Shown here piece after piece: positions 17,454 to 25,664 of a stretch of DNA of 64,000 nucleotides. Source of the DNA: an uncultured Candidatus Saccharibacteria bacterium (GTDB lineage Bacteria; Patescibacteriota; Saccharimonadia; Saccharimonadales; Saccharimonadaceae); the NCBI GenBank assembly GCA_945873065.1, contig CAMCBN010000005.1, forward strand, positions 1 through 64,000, written 5' to 3'. A program made the position numbers and the translations under genes. Below the pieces are notes generated by a model. The model was not told the DNA's origin and did not search any database. It was given only the letters and a program-made list of their open reading frames with translations. Numbering within the stretch: position 1 is the stretch's first letter; each line of letters starts with the position of its first letter.

Positions 17454-18938
17454 ATGAGAAAGTTGTTTACAATTCCGTTACTCCTTATAGCCTGCGCAAC
17501 TATCGGTGCAGATACTGCATCAGCAGTAGGAACGGAGACTATCGACGCCAAGAACAACTCTATAGCTCGCCTAACAAGCGACAATGTTTCCAACAACGGC
17601 CCTGCCCTACAAAAAATACTTGACACCGCCGCTACCCGCAGCCACACCATCATTCACATTCCAGCCGGTACATACGCTTTTTCCGGAGTCGTACAGATGC
17701 GGTCGAATATCACTATAAATTTTGCACCAGGCGCAAAATTTTCGTCACGAAACTACGCCAGCTTTTCCTACCTAAGCAATCAATCTGGCTATGATGGAGG
17801 GGTACAAAACGTTACCTGGAACAACCCTTACTTTGATGGACGAGGGGGGTCGACTGCTATATCAAGTTCGATGGTCCACGCAAAAAACATCACCTTCAAT
17901 AGTCCTACATGGGACAGGGCTCAGGGCCAAGGCGATCACTTGATAGATATGCTAGGCAGCAGTTTTATCAAAATTAACAACCCACGGGTGATAGGCACGA
18001 CCAATGCTTATTTCCAAAACCCAAGCTCATACTACAAAGAGGCTTTCCAAATTAGCCATGCTACCCAGTGGTCTTACGGTGGCCCAACCCTTAGCGCTAG
18101 CGCTTTCGATAATCTCCCGAGCAACAACGTATCTATCAGTGGCGGCCTGTTCACCGCCTCCTATGATAGTGCTGGAAATATCACATCATACGCTCCGAGC
18201 CCTATCGGTGAACATGGTAATGTTGCAGGGATGCAAATCAACAATGTCACCTTCACCGGCAATTCTGTCATTGACCCTGCTCCAGGTAGTCAAAAAAGCT
18301 GGGCTTTAGGTACGATTCACTTCATGGCTACCAAAAATCTCGCTATCACCAACAACTCTTTCGAATATCGGCGTGCACCGGCAAATGAATATGTCATCTC
18401 TTTAGAATCTTACGCCAATACCCAAAATACTTTATCCACACAAAATATCGTTATTAGTGGCAATACTTTCAAAAACGTCTCACCGACTAAGGCATATGTT
18501 TATGCAGTAGCGGCGCAAAAAAACGGTAGCCGTAACACGATCGACAATGTCGCGGTGACCGACAATACTGTTTTTTTAAAAAATCCAAGTGTCCATCAGC
18601 CCTTCCTAGCGATGACTGGCCAGCAAAATATCCATAATGTTACCGATCGAAATAATTTATTTAAGTCATACCCTCAGACACCGTCAGCACAAAAGCCAAA
18701 AGACAACAAAGCCAAGAACCAGAACCAGCCTAGACCGAAGCTTACCGACCACGCCACTCAGCCAATCGGTGTACTGCCCCCAACGGTACGCCATCCAACG
18801 ACCGCATTGATAACCGTCGTGGTGATAGTTGCAGTAACTATGCTTTTGCAACTATCTGTACTCACATACTGTGCCATCAAAAATCGCAATCAAAACCGAA
18901 AAAAGTTAGTTGGCCCCGATAATCGCAAACGCCGTTAA
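17454..18938 (+). CDS. Secreted right-handed beta-helix (pectate-lyase-fold) protein with C-terminal anchor
   Basis: About 494 residues. A cleavable signal peptide (basic MRK, hydrophobic core, cut after TASA) leads into a repeated pattern of N-rich turns such as NVSISGG, INNVTFTGNS and NIVISGNTF, typical of parallel beta-helix proteins. A Lys/Pro/Gln linker then precedes a membrane helix and a basic tail, so the protein should stand on the cell surface. No catalytic residues could be assigned. It could be a glycan lyase/hydrolase or an adhesin. A strong hairpin follows the stop. Confidence 0.75.
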   Translation: MRKLFTIPLLLIACATIGADTASAVGTETIDAKNNSIARLTSDNVSNNGPALQKILDTAATRSHTIIHIPAGTYAFSGVVQMRSNITINFAPGAKFSSRNYASFSYLSNQSGYDGGVQNVTWNNPYFDGRGGSTAISSSMVHAKNITFNSPTWDRAQGQGDHLIDMLGSSFIKINNPRVIGTTNAYFQNPSSYYKEAFQISHATQWSYGGPTLSASAFDNLPSNNVSISGGLFTASYDSAGNITSYAPSPIGEHGNVAGMQINNVTFTGNSVIDPAPGSQKSWALGTIHFMATKNLAITNNSFEYRRAPANEYVISLESYANTQNTLSTQNIVISGNTFKNVSPTKAYVYAVAAQKNGSRNTIDNVAVTDNTVFLKNPSVHQPFLAMTGQQNIHNVTDRNNLFKSYPQTPSAQKPKDNKAKNQNQPRPKLTDHATQPIGVLPPTVRHPTTALITVVVIVAVTMLLQLSVLTYCAIKNRNQNRKKLVGPDNRKRR

Positions 18939-18950
18939 ATCAACTATACC

Positions 18951-18984
18951 GAAATACCTCATCTAACAAAAGATGAGGTATTTC
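18951..18984. terminator. Perfect 14-bp stem-loop between convergent genes
   Basis: GAAATACCTCATCT, a 6-nt loop, then its exact complement. The A/T-rich stem ends can provide the U-tract on either strand, so it serves the beta-helix gene and grpE alike. Confidence 0.75.
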
Positions 18985-19011
18985 ATCGGTGTTTATTAGA
19001 AAATACACTAC

Positions 19012-19476
19012 TTACTGCCGTGTTACTTTGACCATCGCATCACGAACCACCGAACCATGGTGAATGTACCCAGCTCGTAGCTCTTCTGCTATGACTTCCT
19101 TTCCGTCTGTCACAGCGTCATCAAACTGGACAGCTTGGTGTAACTCCGGATCAAAAGCCGTACCTGGCGTGGCGACAATTTTTTCTAGCCCCAATCCTTT
19201 AAGTTGCTTGTCTAGCTGTTTTGATACCGCCACAATACCTTGCGCCCAAGCATTATCCGACAATTCCTTAGGTACGTTCACTACTGCTCGCTCAAGCGTA
19301 TCTATGACTGGTAATAACTTTAAAATCGCCTTGATCTCGCCCGCATCATATGCCGACTTTTTTTCGCGCTCAACATTCTTGCGATAATTCTCAAAATCCG
19401 CTCGTGTGCGCTGTAAATCCAACAACAGCTCATCATCACACTGCACTGATTCTGTCTGTTTCTTGTGTTTTGTCAT
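19012..19476 (-). CDS. grpE: Nucleotide exchange factor GrpE
   Basis: A 154-residue GrpE that releases ADP from DnaK. The long N-terminal helix contains LQRTRADFENYRKNVEREK, followed by LLPVIDTLERAV and the beta-domain signature with FDPELHQAVQF and LRAGYIHHGSVVRDAMVKV. The start codon overlaps the hrcA stop by 4 nt, so it is coupled to hrcA and shares its CIRCE-controlled promoter. Confidence 0.95.
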   Translation of the reverse strand: MTKHKKQTESVQCDDELLLDLQRTRADFENYRKNVEREKKSAYDAGEIKAILKLLPVIDTLERAVVNVPKELSDNAWAQGIVAVSKQLDKQLKGLGLEKIVATPGTAFDPELHQAVQFDDAVTDGKEVIAEELRAGYIHHGSVVRDAMVKVTRQ

Positions 19477-20252
19477 TTATCACCTCTCCTGTCTTTTTGT
19501 GGTAGCTGTACTATCTTCATGTCACCACCATTATCGTGGTACTGCAACGATTTTTCGAGGACAGCACCAGTACGCCGCACTAGTTCCATCGTACGACGAT
19601 AACGCTGGCGCATCGGACCGATAACACCAATGTAGCTTCGATCGCTATATGGCGAACGAAACTTACTAATGATAAGTGTTGTGTCACTATTTTTTCCAAT
19701 CGGATTCTCGCTACCGATGAAAACGTTCAGCGGCTCATTTGGCCTTGCCTCGCGCAGCCATGGCTCGATATTGTCAATTAGGTTTGCCACCGACTGAACG
19801 TGCCGACCCTCCAAAAACTCTGGTTGGCTAAACAACCGGCCAATACCATTCATGTACAACTCACTACCAATAGTGGCAAACCCCAAATTGCCTGTCAATT
19901 CCACCAAGCTATCAACCGCACTACGAATAGCTCGATCTGATCGTTGTACGTTGAGCTGAACATGCGCAGCGATGGCCTTAGTACTGCGATCAATACCACT
20001 TGGTAACTCACTCATCTGCGCATTTGTAATGCCATTAACATACACACGATATCCACGGTCAGTCGGGATGCGCCCCGCACTCGTGTGTGGCGCTTTAACA
20101 AACCCCATGTCCTCAAGTTTAGCCATCTCGCTACGAATCGTCGCACTAGACACACCAAACAACTTCGCTAGCGTGACGCTACCAACCGGAGCGGCAATCT
20201 CTGCGTATTGCTCGATTATTGCCGCCAAAATCGCTTGTTGACGCTCTGTCAT
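19473..20252 (-). CDS. hrcA: Heat-inducible transcription repressor HrcA
   Basis: Repressor that binds CIRCE. An N-terminal winged helix (RQQAILAAIIEQYAEIAAPVGS then GVSSATIRSEMAKLEDMGF) leads to the C-terminal sensor domain ending in IGPMRQRYRRTMELV. The in-frame ATG at 20261 overlaps the -10 hexamer and cannot be on the mRNA. The ATG at 20252 lies 7 nt after TATAAT and is chosen. It is autoregulated through its own CIRCE and forms an operon with grpE. Confidence 0.95.
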   Translation of the reverse strand: MTERQQAILAAIIEQYAEIAAPVGSVTLAKLFGVSSATIRSEMAKLEDMGFVKAPHTSAGRIPTDRGYRVYVNGITNAQMSELPSGIDRSTKAIAAHVQLNVQRSDRAIRSAVDSLVELTGNLGFATIGSELYMNGIGRLFSQPEFLEGRHVQSVANLIDNIEPWLREARPNEPLNVFIGSENPIGKNSDTTLIISKFRSPYSDRSYIGVIGPMRQRYRRTMELVRRTGAVLEKSLQYHDNGGDMKIVQLPQKDRRGDK

Positions 20253-20259
20253 ATACCGC

Positions 20260-20288
20260 ATTATAGCGTATTTTTAGCACTCGAGCAA
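20260..20288 (-). promoter_or_regulatory. hrcA-grpE promoter, leaderless
   Basis: TTGCTC (20283-20288), a 17-nt spacer and TATAAT (20260-20265), then 7 nt to the hrcA ATG. The -35 box sits inside the CIRCE spacer, as at dnaK. Confidence 0.8.
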
Positions 20289-20300
20289 GGGGAGTGCTAA
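20274..20300 (-). promoter_or_regulatory. CIRCE operator of hrcA-grpE
   Basis: A perfect TTAGCACTC-N9-GAGTGCTAA overlapping the -35 region. Confidence 0.95.
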
Positions 20301-20314
20301 ACTAGCTTCATCAA

Positions 20315-21019
20315 TTAATACCGCAACTGTTCTAACAAATCACGCGCTGCAAGTCGCGCCTCATCGTCCTTGCGATTATAAACGTCTGGCCGCTGGGCAA
20401 TCTCTCGCACCACTCGTACGGTCGTGTCTAGATCGTCATTGATTATGAAATGGTAGTACGGGACCTCCAGAGCATGGGTTAATTCCTTGATTGCGCTATT
20501 AAAACGCCTAGGCCACTCAGCCTCAAATTCCTCCGTCGTAAGATAACGGGCCTGTAGACGTCGGCGCCACTCATCATAACTCGGTGGCAAAAGAAAAATC
20601 GCCACCACATGTTGTGATATTTTTTTATATTCATCTACCCCCTGTACGTCGATATCTGTCACTGCTATCCGCCCCTCGTCACGTGCACGGTGAAGTTCTG
20701 CTAGACCCGTACCATAAACCGTACCATGTACAAACTTTGCCTCAATGAACTGGTGCTCATCCAGCATCTGCTCGGCTCGCCATTGGCTGATGAAATGATA
20801 ATCTACCCCATCTTGCTCTAGAACACCACGATTGTGACGCGGTTGGCGCGTGGTGTACGATACGATATCGATAAATGTTGGATCGACTAATAACCGTTGC
20901 TTGGTCGTATCTTTGCCAGCTCCAGATATTCCCACCAAAAAGACTATTTTTGTCTGATCCACCAACCTTCTAGCTCGTTGATCTGGCTGATATTGTTCAA
21001 TCTTCTGCGATAAATCCAC
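20315..21019 (-). CDS. gmk: Guanylate kinase
   Basis: Phosphorylates GMP to GDP. The P-loop is GISGAGKDTT, followed by the GMP-binding SYTTRQPRHNRGVLEQDGVDYHF with its YTTR signature and DIDVQGVDEYK. At 234 residues it is longer than usual (about 205) because of N- and C-terminal extensions. A GTG start lies 5 nt after TATAAT. The P-loop has Asp where most family members have Ser, a minor variant. Confidence 0.88.
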   Translation of the reverse strand: MDLSQKIEQYQPDQRARRLVDQTKIVFLVGISGAGKDTTKQRLLVDPTFIDIVSYTTRQPRHNRGVLEQDGVDYHFISQWRAEQMLDEHQFIEAKFVHGTVYGTGLAELHRARDEGRIAVTDIDVQGVDEYKKISQHVVAIFLLPPSYDEWRRRLQARYLTTEEFEAEWPRRFNSAIKELTHALEVPYYHFIINDDLDTTVRVVREIAQRPDVYNRKDDEARLAARDLLEQLRY

Positions 21020-21097
21020 ACCTCATTATAGCATGTATGCCCACTCTACTAGCTACGTTAGTAGGATATTTGGTTTTATCGAGCAATTTCATTGACA

Positions 21098-21263
21098 AAA
21101 TTATCTATAACTTGCATAATATAATACATCTCGTAGGGCCGTGAAGCCAGCGGGCACGCCATTCTTACGGGGAAGGCTACTGTCGTTTGTTACGAGTTTT
21201 GATAGTTGTGTACGATAAAGTTTCGTGTTACGTTATAAATAGTCAGTAAATAAAGGGGATGCT
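21098..21263 (+). promoter_or_regulatory. Promoter and long 5' leader with possible structured RNA
   Basis: TTGACA at about 21093 with a 17-nt spacer to CATAAT gives a promoter reading rightwards. Downstream, CTCGTA (21130-21135) pairs exactly with TACGAG (21191-21196), which is followed by TTTT. The enclosed 55 nt is GC-rich and contains a further nested hairpin (CGTG/CACG) and an AGCC/GGCT pairing. I could not match it to a known riboswitch. The leader ends at an AAAGGGG Shine-Dalgarno before 21264. Confidence 0.4.
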
Positions 21264-22997
21264 ATGACAATAGCCGATACAATGCAGTTGGGGGATGTGA
21301 TCTATCGTTGTCGAGGATGGATAATATTAATCAGTGTTATCTTCGTGATAATAGTTTGGATTTTGCGCCTACGTGCTGCGCAAAAAAACACCGTATACAC
21401 CAACACATTACGCAAAAAATACGCTGTATTAGTAGTAGCGAGCGCTAATGAAGATCCAGATACGTTCGAACAATGCCTAGCAAGTATCAGAGAACACGGC
21501 CAGCCAACGCAATTACTCATATCGATCAACGATGCGACACACGCAGAATCGACACTTAGTTCTATCGCACGTGAATACGCTACAACAGTAGTAGAACAAT
21601 CCGGTATGCTCAGTTATCGCGAGCAGCTAGCTATTTTGGCACAAAAAGTCCGACGAGTCACTATCGTATTAGTAACAGACCCAACGACAAGATGGACAGC
21701 ATCAACAGCAAATGTACTGCAGCCATTTACCGATGAGAAGACGGGCTTTGTGAGTGGAAGACTTTTGTATGAACGACGTACAACCCAGATTTGGCAACGC
21801 GTCGGACGATGGATGCTTGATGTGCAACAGGGGGTGATTTTACCATTCCAAAGCTTTTATAAACAAGCTTATGGCGTAATACACCATACTACCTACGCAG
21901 TACGCCTGAAACTTTTGACTCAAGCACTTGATGATGCTCGGTCATTACCAGTGTCTGCTAGCCACCCATCTAGTATAAGTTTGTGGTTGACCCAACAAGG
22001 CTACAAGGCGCACTATCAAAGTAGCGCCTGTAGCGTGCTAAATTATACCCTGTCGCTGCAGCATATAATAGACCACTATACTGAGGTGAGCCGGGCAGCA
22101 TTTTGGCAATTGGTATGTCGACCGCACGCTATATGGGGACTTCAATGGCTCGTCCGGCTGACACATATTGGTTTCTGCGTGGTTGGGTTTGTATATGTTA
22201 GCGTTATTCTTGTTTTATTAGGCACACTGATACAAGGCTGGAATATATTACTGATTCCATTTGGACTGTCACACTACACTGGCTGGTCGATAATGGTTGT
22301 TTGTGGGGTATCTATAGCCTGGCTCGGCTGGCAAGTAGTGCGAAATCTACCCCATCTCCGACGCCATCCACGTGATGTATGGTTTTTACCAACGTATCTT
22401 GTGGCAGCTGGTGGAGTAGCATTGGCGAGTAAGCTATGGGGCATAGCCTCTGTTTCGCGCCAGCACGAATCTGATTCATCTCATCCCGTGTGGCGCTATG
22501 CAGCCACAATGTTGGCTGTTTTCATCGTACTAGTGACAGTGCCATTCGTATATTTTGTGGCAATAGTACCTTCGCCCCAACTAGCAAAGACTGAGTCCAC
22601 ACAGAGAAAAGATTCGCCAAACACAGCGATTGATACCAAAACAAAAGAACAGCAAAAATCAGCGCCATTAAAACACCAAAACAAGCCAAAAAATCAGCCA
22701 CAACGAAGAACAGCAAAGAAGCCTGCAAGCCTCCCAACAATGGTCGTTACTGCACAAGAGGGAGACTCTCAGTCTTCATTGGCTCGCAACTACATCGAGG
22801 GTAATCAGCAACTGCGCAATTTGACTGCAGCGCAACAAGCATACATTGAAAACCACCTAGTCACAGCTATGGGTAGGCGAGATGACATTGAAATCGGCGA
22901 AACCTTCACAGTGTCAGCCGAAACTATCCAGACGATCATTTCAGCAGCTAAGATACTAGACAACGATGCACAGGCAAGGTGGAACAAGTACGTATAG
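21264..22997 (+). CDS. Degenerate GT2-like membrane protein with LysM-like tail
   Basis: 577 residues. After an N-terminal membrane helix comes a GT2/hyaluronan-synthase-like fold: VLVVASANEDPDTFEQCL, then VTIVLVTDPTTRW, then VSGRLLYERR. The usual QxxRW acceptor motif is not recognisable, so catalysis is doubtful. Four membrane segments follow, a basic Lys/Gln/Pro linker, and a C-terminal module starting VTAQEGDSQSSLARNYI that resembles LysM. The ATG is preceded by AAAGGGG. It may bind or build surface polysaccharide or peptidoglycan. The exact role is unknown. Confidence 0.6.
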   Translation: MTIADTMQLGDVIYRCRGWIILISVIFVIIVWILRLRAAQKNTVYTNTLRKKYAVLVVASANEDPDTFEQCLASIREHGQPTQLLISINDATHAESTLSSIAREYATTVVEQSGMLSYREQLAILAQKVRRVTIVLVTDPTTRWTASTANVLQPFTDEKTGFVSGRLLYERRTTQIWQRVGRWMLDVQQGVILPFQSFYKQAYGVIHHTTYAVRLKLLTQALDDARSLPVSASHPSSISLWLTQQGYKAHYQSSACSVLNYTLSLQHIIDHYTEVSRAAFWQLVCRPHAIWGLQWLVRLTHIGFCVVGFVYVSVILVLLGTLIQGWNILLIPFGLSHYTGWSIMVVCGVSIAWLGWQVVRNLPHLRRHPRDVWFLPTYLVAAGGVALASKLWGIASVSRQHESDSSHPVWRYAATMLAVFIVLVTVPFVYFVAIVPSPQLAKTESTQRKDSPNTAIDTKTKEQQKSAPLKHQNKPKNQPQRRTAKKPASLPTMVVTAQEGDSQSSLARNYIEGNQQLRNLTAAQQAYIENHLVTAMGRRDDIEIGETFTVSAETIQTIISAAKILDNDAQARWNKYV

Positions 22998-23030
22998 GTA
23001 GCCCAATATTAGCACCACTAAAGTATGAGA

Positions 23031-24155
23031 CTACATCGATCTGAGAGCATTCATCATCGGATCGTTTGGTGTGATGTCGTAGTCATCGCCCTTGAAAACA
23101 GCGCTCTTATCGTTACGTAAATCCCACACCACATGCCCCACTACGCCACGTGCTCGCTGGACGCGTATTTTTGAGCGTAAGCGATCCGCCCTAGCCTGAG
23201 CCCCACCTACGTCATCAGGTTTGATACCAACTTCACCGATAAATAGCGGTTTATTAAGCCGTGCCGCTTGTCGCATACGTAGGTCCATACCGTTGAAGCT
23301 GTCACCTATAATATCACTATGTGGCTCATAGTCGTGCATCTCTAGCAGGTCGATATTCGGCCCGCTATGAATGGTCTCGTATCGATAACTCGATGTACCG
23401 AACTGTCCTGTGCCGATCGTACCCAAACTAATAAGATGCTTCGGATCGACTGCTTTAATGGTTGCTGCCATATCGTTCGCCCAGTCACGAATAACCGTTG
23501 CAGCCTTGTCTTCCAACTCTGGCGTGTGGCGCGACTTATCTATCGATCTGATCTCAGCTTCGTTGATCAACTGCCAAAAAGCAACGCCTGGGTGATCTTT
23601 ATAACGACTCACTAAAGCGACTGCGAAATCCTTATAAGTCATCGCGTTACGAGTACCCCAATGTGAAACTGCCGGGCTAACCAGCGTCCTATAGCCATAC
23701 TGGTACCAGTTTGATTCGTAAGTTTTTTTGATGCCATCGCACCACGACCCATCCTGATCAGCTAACACTACGATGACTTGTTTGCCATATTTGTGTGCCG
23801 TATTCAAAGTATGGTCGAAATATGACCAGGTCAGTTGACCATTGGTAGACTTTGGTCGAGCCAACCACTGACCAAACCACGCCCGCACTATAGTCACACT
23901 ACTACCTAGACTCTGCAACGCCTGAGCAAATAGATCACCCGTTGCTAAATTATAAGAGTAATTGCCATCAGAATTGGCATTATAAATATTCACACCAGTA
24001 AAGACAAACTCCTTACCATTGCGCATCAATCTCCGCCCATTACGCGTTATGAGACCAGTAGATGTAGCCCCCTGTAGCTGGCTAGACGAGTTGTTATTAC
24101 TACCTAGGCGACGATAACGTCGACTACGATAACCAGGATTAATCATCCAACCCAT
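23031..24155 (-). CDS. Glycoside hydrolase family 5-like enzyme without signal peptide
   Basis: A 374-residue TIM-barrel hydrolase. It carries GKEFVFTGVNIYN, VTIVRAWFGQWL, a putative acid/base in WQLINEAEIRS (Asn-Glu) and a nucleophile in KPLFIGEVGIK (Glu), the pattern of GH5 mannanases/cellulases. The N-terminus is Arg/Tyr-rich (YRSRRYRRLG) then Asn/Ser-rich and lacks any hydrophobic signal. It starts 1 nt after the stop of a small partner gene. How it reaches glycans, if at all, is unclear. Confidence 0.8.
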   Translation of the reverse strand: MGWMINPGYRSRRYRRLGSNNNSSSQLQGATSTGLITRNGRRLMRNGKEFVFTGVNIYNANSDGNYSYNLATGDLFAQALQSLGSSVTIVRAWFGQWLARPKSTNGQLTWSYFDHTLNTAHKYGKQVIVVLADQDGSWCDGIKKTYESNWYQYGYRTLVSPAVSHWGTRNAMTYKDFAVALVSRYKDHPGVAFWQLINEAEIRSIDKSRHTPELEDKAATVIRDWANDMAATIKAVDPKHLISLGTIGTGQFGTSSYRYETIHSGPNIDLLEMHDYEPHSDIIGDSFNGMDLRMRQAARLNKPLFIGEVGIKPDDVGGAQARADRLRSKIRVQRARGVVGHVVWDLRNDKSAVFKGDDYDITPNDPMMNALRSM

Positions 24156-24156
24156 A

Positions 24157-24627
24157 TTATTCTAAATCTCCGCCCAGGACCCACTCATTAGCCCGACGGT
24201 ATCGCAATGTTACACCCGACCATTGCGTACGAGATTTGACTGAGGCCGATGACCGCAGCACTACAGCCTTGCTCTCTGCTACAAAGATTATCTGTCCCTT
24301 ACCTACTTGACAAAATTCAACGATCGCACCATCTTTGATAGCATCATCTTTCGGCACTATGATAGTGACTGGCTTGGTTGAATTTACTTCCAATATAGCC
24401 ATATCCATATCCTCAGCGGTCAACCGGTGCCGTGGCCCCATAATCTCTTTGGTCGTCATATGGCGCACATCCAAACCTAATTTTTTCGTAGTCACAGCGC
24501 TATCTGCTAAGTCATCTGTCTGGACCGGCTTGAGCTTGCCATTATCCTTGTGAGATTGCTTCAAGAAATCATTAAGAATGTCACCCCACCTACCATCATC
24601 ACCACCGGGATTTGGTAATCGTGCCAT
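24157..24627 (-). CDS. Hypothetical protein, tail-fibre-like N-terminus
   Basis: A 156-residue soluble protein with the N-terminal pattern RLPNPGGDDGRWGDILNDFL and a C-terminal beta-rich part. Proteins starting this way occur in actinobacteria and Saccharibacteria, often ahead of surface or fibre-like proteins (recollection, not verified here). It is followed by the GH5-like gene after 1 nt, so the two form one unit. It may act as a delivery or docking module for the hydrolase (inference). Confidence 0.55.
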   Translation of the reverse strand: MARLPNPGGDDGRWGDILNDFLKQSHKDNGKLKPVQTDDLADSAVTTKKLGLDVRHMTTKEIMGPRHRLTAEDMDMAILEVNSTKPVTIIVPKDDAIKDGAIVEFCQVGKGQIIFVAESKAVVLRSSASVKSRTQWSGVTLRYRRANEWVLGGDLE

Positions 24628-24719
24628 AAATTCCTTTCCGCTAAATACTGCTTACACTTATCTTAAATAATTATTGCAAATAATTCAAGAAAACATTCAA
24701 AATCTACACAAAAGATAGA

Positions 24720-24920
24720 CTATTTGCCATAAGCCGAATACCCATAAGTACCACGCTTACGATTTTTCGTACCAAACACATCTAGGGCACTATCAGCCCA
24801 TCGCAATAACCCAGTTACGCCCACTAATGTAAGAAAAGCCAACACAGCATACTTCAAGAAATCTTTACGATCCATCTCCATGTCTAGCACTGTAGCGGCC
24901 TTATTTTTTATATGCAGCAT
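24720..24920 (-). CDS. 66-aa microprotein in the tat operon with Tat-signal-like start
   Basis: A small protein with one membrane helix. The segment MDRKDFLKYAVLAFLTLVG resembles a Tat signal (S-R-R-x-F-L-K plus hydrophobic core), but with Arg-Lys in place of Arg-Arg. A short polar tail with KRGTYGYSAYGK follows. It starts 4 nt after the tatC stop, so it belongs to the tatA-tatC operon. It may be a dedicated Tat substrate, a membrane-anchored accessory protein or a TatB-like partner. None of these can be decided from sequence. Confidence 0.6.
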   Translation of the reverse strand: MLHIKNKAATVLDMEMDRKDFLKYAVLAFLTLVGVTGLLRWADSALDVFGTKNRKRGTYGYSAYGK

Positions 24921-24924
24921 GATT

Positions 24925-25662
24925 TTATTTCATTGTGTCATGGCGTCGACGATTCGTCAATGCTATCGCTAAACAGCCGACTTGATATAATGCTATCAGT
25001 GGCACAGCCACCAGCAGCATATTAAATACATCGGGCGTTGGTGTAATAATAGCTGCCAATACCAATGCCCCAACTATGAAATATCTTTCGTATTTTAGCA
25101 AAGACCACAACGATAACTCATGCACCAAGTTAGCCCCCGCCATCAGTAATGGCAGCTGAAACATCACCCCCATGCCGAGCGTATAAGACACTACGAAACT
25201 TACGTACGAGTCCGCTGTGAGCGAAGCCTGAACATATTCACTAGCAAAGGATAACAAGAACCGAATCGCTCCAGGAACAGCTATAAAATACCCAAACATC
25301 ACCCCTGCTAGTAGTAAGGACAACGACGTAGCAAACAACCGCAGCGAATAGCCTCTAAAGTGTGGTGGCAAAGCTGGTGCTATATACTTGTATATTTGAT
25401 ATATAGCAACTGGCACACTGCAGGCTAGTCCAAACATTACCGTCACCGAAAAAACAAAATTAAACCCACCCGCCGGGGTAAGATATACAAGTTTATGCTG
25501 GTCTAATGGACGCAATATAAGACTAATCAGTTCACTACGCCAATAGTAAGCTACGGCAGACGCTACGACAAAACATGCCACCACTAAGGCAGCTCTCCGT
25601 CGCAGTTCCAACAAGTGTTGTCGAACTGTCATCACACGCCTCGACATAGTGTCGCTTGCCAT
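24925..25662 (-). CDS. tatC: Sec-independent protein translocase TatC
   Basis: A 245-residue, six-span TatC, which binds twin-arginine signals. Recognisable blocks are HLLELRRRAALVVACFVVAS at the N-terminus, LTPAGGFNFVFSVTVMFGL, and FQLPLLMAGANLVH before the last spans. It starts 2 nt after the tatA stop and is followed by a Tat-signal-like microprotein. No tatB is visible, so a minimal TatAC system is likely. Confidence 0.93.
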   Translation of the reverse strand: MASDTMSRRVMTVRQHLLELRRRAALVVACFVVASAVAYYWRSELISLILRPLDQHKLVYLTPAGGFNFVFSVTVMFGLACSVPVAIYQIYKYIAPALPPHFRGYSLRLFATSLSLLLAGVMFGYFIAVPGAIRFLLSFASEYVQASLTADSYVSFVVSYTLGMGVMFQLPLLMAGANLVHELSLWSLLKYERYFIVGALVLAAIITPTPDVFNMLLVAVPLIALYQVGCLAIALTNRRRHDTMK

Positions 25663-25664
25663 AT

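Noticed and set aside
21130-21200. SRP RNA or a known riboswitch in the leader of 21264
   Set aside because: The GGAA and GGC segments recall SRP domain IV only superficially, and no consensus of riboswitches I know could be aligned.
24720-24920. Calling the 66-aa protein TatB
   Set aside because: It lacks the TatA/B hinge FG-x(3)P and the long amphipathic helix. Its start looks more like a Tat signal.
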